This document shows, piece after piece, positions 57,880-64,000 of a stretch of DNA of 64,000 bases. Source of the DNA: Kribbella solani. GTDB taxonomy: Bacteria; Actinomycetota; Actinomycetes; Propionibacteriales; Kribbellaceae. The translations under genes and the position numbers were made by a program. The notes under the pieces were generated by a model. It was given only the letters and a program-made list of their open reading frames with translations. It was not told the DNA's origin and did not search any database. The stretch covers positions 5,890,001-5,954,000 of the forward strand of contig NZ_JACHNF010000001.1 in NCBI RefSeq assembly GCF_014205295.1. Direction: 5' to 3'. How positions within the stretch are numbered: the first letter of the stretch is position 1; each line of letters begins with the position of its first letter.

Positions 57880-60800
57880 GTGCGCATAGCGGTGCTTGGG
57901 CCTCTCGCGATGTGGGCGGCCGACGGGAGTCCGCTCGACATCCGTGGTGTCCGGCTGCGTGGACTGCTGGCGCGGCTCGCGTTGAGTGCCGGGAAGCCGG
58001 TCTCCGTCGAGACGCTGGTCGACGGGTTGTGGGGCAGTGAGGCACCGAGTGCGAACGCTCTGCAGTCGCTGGTGTCGCGGTTGCGGGCGAGTCTGCCGGC
58101 GACCGAGTCGAGCATCTCGGTCCAGTCCGGCCCGGCCGGGTACACGCTGACCATCGGCCCGGACTGCGTCGACGCCCTCCAGTTCGAGGAGCTGGTACGC
58201 CGTGGCCGCGCGCTGCTGACCGCTGACCCGCAGCAGGCACACGCCCTGCTCGCCCAGGCCGACAAGCTGTGGCGTGGTGAAGCGCTGACCGACCTGCGGG
58301 ACCTCCCGTTCGCCGCTGTCGAAGCCGACCGCCTGGCCGAGCTGCGCCTGGCCGCCGCGGAGGACCTGGCAGAGGCCGCGGTGAGCTGCGGTCACGCCCG
58401 CGACCTGATCACTGACCTGGAGCAGCTCGCAGTCACCCATCCGCTCCGCGAGCGCGTCCACGAGCTACTCATCCGCGCCTTGTACGCCGACGGACGCCAA
58501 GCCGAGGCACTAGCAGCGTACGAACGGGTGAGAACCACACTTGCCGAAGAGCTCGGTGCCGACCCGGGCAGCCGCCTCCGCGAGCTACACGTGTCAGTGC
58601 TGCGCGGCGATGCGGTGGACCCAGCGGCCAAGAGCTCCGTCGTAGCGGCACCTGCTCCGTCGAAACCGCGCAGCAACCTGCGCGCGCCGTTGACCAGCTT
58701 CGTCGGCCGTCAGGAGGACGTAGCCGAGCTGACCCGGCTACTGAGCAACGGCACCCGCCTGGTGACCATGGTCGGTCCGGGCGGCGCCGGCAAGACCAGG
58801 CTGGCCAACGAGACCAGCAGGAGCCTGGTTGACCAGAGCGGTGACGGCATCTGGTTCGTGGAGCTCGCACCGCTCGGCGATGCGGCCGATGTAGCTCCGG
58901 CGGTCCTGTCAGCACTCGGTGCGAGTGAGTACGTCGACATGCCCGCCGCGTCGTTCACCACAAAGCACATCCCGACCATCCGGGCCGCGACACAGCGACT
59001 TGTCGAGGTCATCGGTGACCGGCGCATCCTCCTCGTACTGGACAACTGCGAGCACCTCGTACTGGAGGTAGCCGGCCTGGTTGACTCGCTGCTGGCCTCC
59101 TGTCCGCGGCTGCGTGTACTGACCACGAGCCGTGAACCGCTGAGTATCCCGGGTGAGCACCTGCATCCGGTCGGGTCGCTCGGACTACCGCCGGAGGATG
59201 TGGTCAACAGCACGGACTCCTACCCGGCGATGCAGTTGTTCGTCGACCGGGCCCGCGCCGTACGCCCCGACTTCGAGTTGATTGATGCGAACCGGGATGC
59301 GGTCGCGGAGATCTGCCGACGGCTGGACGGCATGCCACTGGCGATCGAGCTGGCCGCAGCGCGGCTGCGAGCGCTCACGCCGCCACAGATCGTGGACCGG
59401 CTGACCGACCGGTTCCGGCTGCTGACCAGTGGTTCGCGGACCGCTCTGCCGAGGCACCAGACGCTACGTGCGGTCGTGGAGTGGAGCTGGGAGCTGCTCG
59501 ATCCGGACGAGCAGGCGGTGGCCAGGCGGCTCTCGCTGTTCTCCGGTGGCGCGACGCTGGATGCGGCCGAGCAGATCTGCAGTGACGAGAGCATCCCACC
59601 GGAGTCGGTGCTCGGCGTGCTGGCGTCCCTTGTGGACAAGTCACTCGTCGAAGCGGCGGCGGACGAGCGGTCCGTGCGCTACCGGATGCTGGAGACGGTC
59701 CGCGCGTACGGGGCCGAGCAGCTGAAGGCATCGGGTGAGTACGACCGCTTCCGCCGCGCCCACACCGCGTACTTCAGCCGCCTGCTCCGCAAGGCCCGGC
59801 CGAAGATGCGGACCGCCGAGCAGGTGCAGTGGATCGCCCGGCTCACTGCCGACAACGAGAACCTGCTCGACGCCCTCCGGAACGCGATCGACACCGGCTC
59901 GGCCCGGGTCTCCGTGCAGATGGTCGCGGTGCTGGGTGAGTACTGGACGATGAGTGGCCGCCCGGCCGAGGCGGTGAACTGGATGCAGGCCGCGCTCGCC
60001 GTACCGGGCCGGAGCGTGCCGCTGGACCGGGCCGAGGCGCTGTACGTGCTCGCGATGGGCCGGATGTCCAGCGAAGAGGACCCGGTCAGGGCGTTCCAGC
60101 AGGTGATCCGTGGGCTGGCCACGGTGCGCTGGCTGACCCGGCGGCACACGCAGCTGGTCGAGGCCGGGATCGGCCTGTTCACGAACGCGATCTGGGCGGC
60201 GATCCGGAGGGACAAGGCGACCTGCTTCGAGCAACTGGAGATCGCCGGGCGGCACCGGGACCCGTGGATTCGGAACATGGGCATCATGGCCGGCGCGATG
60301 TTCCGCGAGAACGACGGCGACACCGGCGAGATGGTGGCCAACCTGACCATCGCGCTGGACGGCTTCCGCCGGCTCGGCGACCGGTTCGGTACGTCGATGG
60401 CGCTCCGCGGTCTGGCCGGCTATCACTCCGGTCAGGGCGAGCACGCCAAGGCGCTGGAGTTGCTGACCGAGGCGCTCCGGCTGATCGAGGAGCTCGGTAC
60501 GACCGACGGCGTCGCGCAGTTGCTCGGCGGCATCGCGATGAACAGGATCGAGCTCGGCGAGTACGACGATGCCCGCGCCGAGCTGGAGCGGGCCATGCGG
60601 CTGTCCGAGGAGACCGGGTCGCGCGGCGGTCAGGCGATGGCGAACATGGGCCTGGCCAAGCTGGCGCACCGGACCGGTCATTTCGACGAAGCGAAACAGC
60701 TCGCCGAGCGCGGGTACGCGATGCTCGACCTGAACGCGGAGCGGATGGCACCGCACGGGCAGTCGTCGCTGCTCGGCCACCTCAGCCGGATGTACGCCGC

Positions 60801-61152
60801 CGCCGGCGACGTCGAGGACGCGAAGCGGTGCGGCCGGCAGGCGATCGAGCTGGCGCTCACCACCGAGGACATGCCGGTCGTGGCCGGGGTGCTCGAGACC
60901 ACGGTGGACGCGATGCTGCTGACCGAGGACGCCGAGCAGACCGCGCGTACGCTCGGGCTGGCGGCCGCGATCAAGGGCAACCGCGCGATCCCGGACGCCG
61001 ACCTGCGGCGCGTCGTCCAGCAGCTCCGCGATGCCCTGGGCAACGAAGCGTACGAGGTGGCGTACGAGGCCGGTGCCGTACTGACCAGGGAGGAAGCGAT
61101 CGCCGAGCTGCGAAAGCGCTACAGCCCGGCGGACGAACCGGCTATGCCGTGA
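57880..61152 (+). CDS. SARP-type (BTAD) regulator with NB-ARC ATPase and TPR domains
   Basis: A 1090-aa regulator of the AfsR class. GTG 57880 begins the usual RIAVLGPLAMW; ATG 57862 is also possible. Winged helix at 1-95 (VSVETLVDGLWGSEAPSANALQSLVSRLRASL), BTAD at 100-245, then an ATPase with Walker A GPGGAGKTRLANE near 305 and Walker B RILLVLDNCEHLVLE near 385. Plant-R-like RNBS motifs follow (LRVLTTSREPL, RLDGMPLAIELAA), then about 400 residues of TPR-like helices. It should switch with ATP and an unknown signal. Targets may be the divergent hydrolase and DrrAB-like genes. It overlaps the TetR gene by 11 bp at its 3' end. Confidence 0.88.
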   Translation: MRIAVLGPLAMWAADGSPLDIRGVRLRGLLARLALSAGKPVSVETLVDGLWGSEAPSANALQSLVSRLRASLPATESSISVQSGPAGYTLTIGPDCVDALQFEELVRRGRALLTADPQQAHALLAQADKLWRGEALTDLRDLPFAAVEADRLAELRLAAAEDLAEAAVSCGHARDLITDLEQLAVTHPLRERVHELLIRALYADGRQAEALAAYERVRTTLAEELGADPGSRLRELHVSVLRGDAVDPAAKSSVVAAPAPSKPRSNLRAPLTSFVGRQEDVAELTRLLSNGTRLVTMVGPGGAGKTRLANETSRSLVDQSGDGIWFVELAPLGDAADVAPAVLSALGASEYVDMPAASFTTKHIPTIRAATQRLVEVIGDRRILLVLDNCEHLVLEVAGLVDSLLASCPRLRVLTTSREPLSIPGEHLHPVGSLGLPPEDVVNSTDSYPAMQLFVDRARAVRPDFELIDANRDAVAEICRRLDGMPLAIELAAARLRALTPPQIVDRLTDRFRLLTSGSRTALPRHQTLRAVVEWSWELLDPDEQAVARRLSLFSGGATLDAAEQICSDESIPPESVLGVLASLVDKSLVEAAADERSVRYRMLETVRAYGAEQLKASGEYDRFRRAHTAYFSRLLRKARPKMRTAEQVQWIARLTADNENLLDALRNAIDTGSARVSVQMVAVLGEYWTMSGRPAEAVNWMQAALAVPGRSVPLDRAEALYVLAMGRMSSEEDPVRAFQQVIRGLATVRWLTRRHTQLVEAGIGLFTNAIWAAIRRDKATCFEQLEIAGRHRDPWIRNMGIMAGAMFRENDGDTGEMVANLTIALDGFRRLGDRFGTSMALRGLAGYHSGQGEHAKALELLTEALRLIEELGTTDGVAQLLGGIAMNRIELGEYDDARAELERAMRLSEETGSRGGQAMANMGLAKLAHRTGHFDEAKQLAERGYAMLDLNAERMAPHGQSSLLGHLSRMYAAAGDVEDAKRCGRQAIELALTTEDMPVVAGVLETTVDAMLLTEDAEQTARTLGLAAAIKGNRAIPDADLRRVVQQLRDALGNEAYEVAYEAGAVLTREEAIAELRKRYSPADEPAMP

Positions 61153-61768
61153 GCAACTGGACGGCCAGCTCACGCAGTGACTTCTGTACTTTCTGCTCCG
61201 GCGGCCGCGGCTCGGCCAGCATCCAGTCGTAGACGACGGTGTTCACCGCGCCGAGGAACGCCAGCGCCAGAAAGCGAAAGTCCTTCCGCTTGATCTCGCC
61301 GCGTTCGACCGCGGTGTCGCCGACGTCCCGCAGGTTGCCGATCAGCAACTCCCGGAACGCGATCCGCTGTTCCTCGACCGCCGGGCTGGTGCCGACCACC
61401 TCTACGAACGAGATCCGGGCCCGGCGCAGGTCGGCCATGATGGTCCGCAGGTACGAGTCGACGGCCGCGGCGATCCGCTCCCCGACCGGCCGGTCGGCGG
61501 TCCGGCGGAGCGCGTCGCCGGTGTTCCGGACCGCCAGCTCGATCACCTGCGCGTGTACCGCGAGCAGCACGGCTTCCTTGTTCTGGAACTCGTGGTAGAA
61601 GTGCCGGGTGGACACTTTCGCCTGTGTGCACAGGCGTTCCACGGATGTCGCCGGATATCCATCGGTCCCGAAGAGTTCGAGCGCGGCGGCCAGCAGCCGT
61701 TCCCGGCGCGCGGCCTTCCACTCCTCGACTGACCGCCCGGAATAACGGCGTACGGAGGGTTCCCTCAT
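61142..61768 (-). CDS. TetR-family transcriptional regulator
   Basis: A 208-aa regulator from ATG 61768 with AGAGG upstream. The helix-turn-helix is at about 20-65 (RRERLLAAALELFGTDGYPATSVERLCTQAKVSTRHFYHEFQNKEAVLLA). The C-terminal ligand domain is helical (RIAAAVDSYLRTIMADLRRARISFVEVVG...). It is convergent with the SARP gene and overlaps its end by 11 bp. Its target may be its own unit or the exporter at 54.5 kb. Confidence 0.86.
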   Translation of the reverse strand: MREPSVRRYSGRSVEEWKAARRERLLAAALELFGTDGYPATSVERLCTQAKVSTRHFYHEFQNKEAVLLAVHAQVIELAVRNTGDALRRTADRPVGERIAAAVDSYLRTIMADLRRARISFVEVVGTSPAVEEQRIAFRELLIGNLRDVGDTAVERGEIKRKDFRFLALAFLGAVNTVVYDWMLAEPRPPEQKVQKSLRELAVQLLTA

Positions 61769-61859
61769 CACACCTCTTGTCGCTACCCCGTGCCAGATGC
61801 CGGACATCCTATCCACCCCTCGGTGCGGGTGGTACCTCAGTCCGGCCGGGGCGCGGCCG

Positions 61860-62381
61860 TCAGTCCGGTTTGGTGTACCCGGTGCTGCCGTCCAGCAGTT
61901 CGCGGATGATGTCCAGGTGGCCGACGTGCCGCGCGGTCTCCTCGATCATGTGGCACAGCACATACCGCAGCGATGCCGCCTTCTCGGCCGGCTGGCCCAG
62001 CTCGACGTGTTCCAGCGGCAGGTCCGCGATCGTCGCGTTGGACTGCCGGCACTCCGCGTCGTACTCGTCCAGCAGCTGGTCCAGCGGCACGTCGTCGACG
62101 AACATCTCGGCGTCGACATGCCCGCCTTCGACCCACGGCGTCTGGCCGGTGTCGGGCACACCCGCCACACCCTGCTGGAACCACGAGTACTCGACCCAGC
62201 GCAGGTGGGCGACCAGCCCGGCCGGGGTCATCAGTGGTGAGGTCGGGACCACCTTGCGGTGGGCATCTTCCGCGCTCAGTCCCAGACACTTCATCCGGAC
62301 GAACGAGCGTTGCAGGTCGAGCCATCCGATCAACTGATCGCGCTCACCGGCCGTCAGAGCCGGACGTTGTACTTCGGTCAT
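61860..62381 (-). CDS. DinB/DUF664-family protein
   Basis: A 173-aa protein from ATG 62381 with AGAGGTGC. It forms a four-helix bundle with the metal-binding His pattern of DinB-like enzymes: HLRWVEYSWFQQGV (first His), then HMIEETARHVGHLDIIRELLDG with two late His. Relatives include mycothiol- or bacillithiol-dependent transferases, frequent in actinobacteria. The substrate is unknown. It lies upstream of and on the same strand as the TetR gene. Confidence 0.8.
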   Translation of the reverse strand: MTEVQRPALTAGERDQLIGWLDLQRSFVRMKCLGLSAEDAHRKVVPTSPLMTPAGLVAHLRWVEYSWFQQGVAGVPDTGQTPWVEGGHVDAEMFVDDVPLDQLLDEYDAECRQSNATIADLPLEHVELGQPAEKAASLRYVLCHMIEETARHVGHLDIIRELLDGSTGYTKPD

Positions 62382-62486
62382 TGCACCTCTTCGCAGTGGG
62401 GGAACAGCACCGTACCGACCACCGTACGCACCCAACCAGCCAATTTCGGGCGGTGAACGCGTCACACCTACAACGGGTGCTGACGG

Positions 62487-63782
62487 CTAGCGGTTGTCCT
62501 TGATGCGCTTGGCTTTGCCGAGCGAGCGTTCGAGGGCGTGCGGCGTCACGATTTCCACGGAGATCGTGACGCCGACGCGTTCCTTGACGCGGTGGATCAG
62601 CTGAGCGGCGGCGGTCCGGGGATCGGTGAGGCCGGGGGTGGCTTCTACCTGGACGGTCAGTTCGTCCAGGCGGTTCGGGCGGGTGAGGATGCAGAGGTAG
62701 TGCGGGGTGAGACCCTCGATCAGGAGGATCTGTTCTTCTATTTGGGTGGGGAAGACGTTGACGCCGCGGACGATCATCATGTCGTCGGTGCGGCCGGTGA
62801 TCTTTTGCATGCGGCGGTGGCCGGGCCGGGCGGTGCCGGGGAGGAGGCGGGTCAGGTCGCGGGTGCGGTAGCGGAGGACCGGGAAGGCCTCTTTGGTCAG
62901 CGTGGTGAAGACGAGCTCACCCTCGGCACCGTCGGGCAGTACCTCACCCGTGACGGGATCGATGATCTCCGGGTAGAAGTGGTCCTCCCAGATGTGCAGG
63001 CCGTCCTTGGTTTCGACGCACTCCTGCGCCACTCCCGGACCCATCACCTCGGACAGGCCGTAGATGTCGACCGCGTGGATTCCGCTCCGCTCCTCGACCT
63101 CCGTCCGCAGCTGCTCGGTCCACGGTTCCGCGCCGAAGATCCCGATCCGCAGCGCGGTGTCCCGAGGGTCCAGGCCGCGGCGTTCCATCTCGTCCACGAT
63201 CGCGAGGAAGTACGACGGGGTGACCATGATGATCCGCGCGCCGAAGTCCCGGATCAGGTCCACCTGGCGCTCGGTCATCCCGCCGGACACCGGTACGACC
63301 GTGCAACCGAGCCGCTCCGCGCCGTAATGCGCGCCCAGCCCACCGGTGAACAGACCGTAGCCGTAGGCAACATGGCAGACGTCACCGGCGCGTCCACCGG
63401 CGGCCCGGATCGACCGTGCCATCAGGTCGGCCCAGTTGTCCAGATCGCGTTGCGTGTACCCGACAACGGTCGGCCGCCCGGTCGTCCCGGACGATGCATG
63501 CACCCGCGCCACCTCGGTCCGCGGTACGGCGAACATCCCGAACGGATAGTTGTCCCGCAGCTCCTTCTTCGTGGTGAACGGCAGTCGCCGAAGGTCGGAC
63601 AGCTCGCGTAGCTCGTCCGGGGCGAACCCGATCGCGTCGAGGGCGGCCCGGTAGTGCGGTACGTTCGCGTACGCCCGGCGTACGGTTGCCTGCAGCAACG
63701 ACAGCTGACGGGACCGGAGTTCGTCGACGGACAGCCGTTCGCCGGCGTCTTGCAACTCCGTCGGGCAAGCCTCACCGAGCAT
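62487..63782 (-). CDS. paaK: phenylacetate-CoA ligase
   Basis: A 431-aa AMP-forming ligase. ATG 63782 has GAGGAG upstream; the frame continues to 63857. The P-loop is ARVHASSGTTGRPTVVGYT, followed by FGAEPWTEQLR, the adenine-binding DIYGLSEVMGPGVAQEC, and the hinge and C-terminal domain ITGRTDDMMIVRGVNVFPTQIEEQIL, with the catalytic Lys in SLGKAKRIKDNR. It activates phenylacetate with CoA and ATP for the aerobic hybrid pathway. A thiolase gene ends 27 bp upstream on the same strand, which fits the last step of that pathway. The epoxidase genes are not in the window. Confidence 0.9.
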   Translation of the reverse strand: MLGEACPTELQDAGERLSVDELRSRQLSLLQATVRRAYANVPHYRAALDAIGFAPDELRELSDLRRLPFTTKKELRDNYPFGMFAVPRTEVARVHASSGTTGRPTVVGYTQRDLDNWADLMARSIRAAGGRAGDVCHVAYGYGLFTGGLGAHYGAERLGCTVVPVSGGMTERQVDLIRDFGARIIMVTPSYFLAIVDEMERRGLDPRDTALRIGIFGAEPWTEQLRTEVEERSGIHAVDIYGLSEVMGPGVAQECVETKDGLHIWEDHFYPEIIDPVTGEVLPDGAEGELVFTTLTKEAFPVLRYRTRDLTRLLPGTARPGHRRMQKITGRTDDMMIVRGVNVFPTQIEEQILLIEGLTPHYLCILTRPNRLDELTVQVEATPGLTDPRTAAAQLIHRVKERVGVTISVEIVTPHALERSLGKAKRIKDNR

Positions 63783-63808
63783 GGAATCTCCTCGTACCAA
63801 GAGGGCGT

Positions 63809-64000
63809 CTAAGGACGGGCGAACAGCGTCGCGATGCCCTGGCCGACGCCGATGCACATGGTGGCCAGCGCGTACTGGGCGTCGCGGTGCCGCAGCTCCA
63901 GCGCGGCGGTGAGCGCGAGCCGCGCGCCGGACATCCCGAGTGGATGACCGAGGGCGATCGCGCCGCCGTTCGGGTTCACGTGTTCGGCCTCGTCGGGCAG
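63809..64000 (-). CDS. thiolase (acetyl-CoA acetyltransferase), C-terminal part
   Basis: The last 63 residues of a thiolase run in from the right edge to the TAG at 63809-63811. Visible motifs are [21 protein letters not shown] with the catalytic His, and the active-site Cys in MCIGVGQG. It would split a 3-oxoacyl-CoA such as 3-oxoadipyl-CoA. Being directly upstream of paaK it is probably the PaaJ/PcaF-type enzyme of phenylacetate degradation, but the start and N-terminus are outside the window. Confidence 0.85.
   Translation of the reverse strand: MPDEAEHVNPNGGAIALGHPLGMSGARLALTAALELRHRDAQYALATMCIGVGQGIATLFARP

Noticed and set aside
54468-61152. Antibiotic biosynthesis cluster
   Set aside because: A DrrAB-like exporter, a beta-lactamase-fold enzyme and a SARP regulator are suggestive, but there is no biosynthetic core enzyme.
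62487-63857. Longer start of the phenylacetate-CoA ligase at 63857
   Set aside because: ATG 63782 has a clear GAGGAG site and family-like N-terminus; the extension overlaps the thiolase end and is basic nonsense.

Overview
The window is about 70% G+C DNA with GTG/TTG starts, many ATGA or GTGA gene overlaps, actinobacterial families (MprAB-PepD, SARP-type regulators, DUF1023 hydrolases, DrrAB-type ABC systems, Lrp and FadR regulators) and a striking excess of the tetramer GTAC. This fits a soil actinomycete of the Nocardioidales, most like Kribbella. The genus is an inference from style, not from a database match.

Layout. 1-2579: the 3' end of a type II restriction-modification operon (D12-class adenine methylase, DpnII-like endonuclease) with an IS30-family element inserted 3 bp after the endonuclease stop. 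2667-5984: a DUF1023 hydrolase, two paralogous small proteins, and a ribbon-helix-helix antitoxin with a frameshifted partner. 5985-12444: a methyltransferase, an oxidative deoxy-sugar (L-fucose/L-rhamnose-like) cluster under a divergent GntR repressor, an APH-like kinase and an autoregulated-looking Fic protein. 12468-19774: DinB polymerase, a three-gene ABC exporter, a thioesterase, a zinc-ribbon protein, a MecA_N-type penicillin-binding lipoprotein and a RhaM-family mutarotase. 19805-24437: pirin and the mprA-mprB-pepD envelope-stress operon. 24530-27949: a DMT exporter divergent from an Lrp regulator, PPi-type phosphofructokinase and a small membrane protein. 28116-36921: an eight-gene sugar-acid cluster (secreted propeller-like protein, FadR repressor, ABC importer without its ATPase, SDR, glucarate-dehydratase-like enzyme, cytoplasmic alpha/alpha-barrel glycosidase). 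37009-43083: a FadR regulator, a three-domain cell-wall hydrolase with a PEGA protein, a DDAH-type hydrolase divergent from a HisC-like aminotransferase, and an SDR. 43245-50105: a rodlin-like secreted repeat protein, a DMT exporter, a 2-oxoacid dehydrogenase operon (E1alpha, E1beta, E2) and another DMT exporter. 50615-54358: a secreted subtilase, an intergenic cluster of DnaA-box-like 9-mers, and a FadR-MFS pair. 54468-61152: a DrrAB-like exporter, a beta-lactamase-fold hydrolase and a divergent SARP/NB-ARC/TPR regulator. 61142-64000: TetR, a DinB/DUF664 protein, phenylacetate-CoA ligase and the end of a thiolase.

No tRNA, rRNA, CRISPR array or prophage is visible. Several 3' ends carry unusually long perfect hairpins, two of which are copies of the same palindrome. 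The best candidates for under-described biology are the 28-37 kb sugar-acid cluster, the DnaA-box cluster at 52121-52228, the palindrome family, the broken antitoxin-partner locus at 4.8-5.9 kb, the endonuclease lacking its acidic catalytic residue, and the Fic operator.
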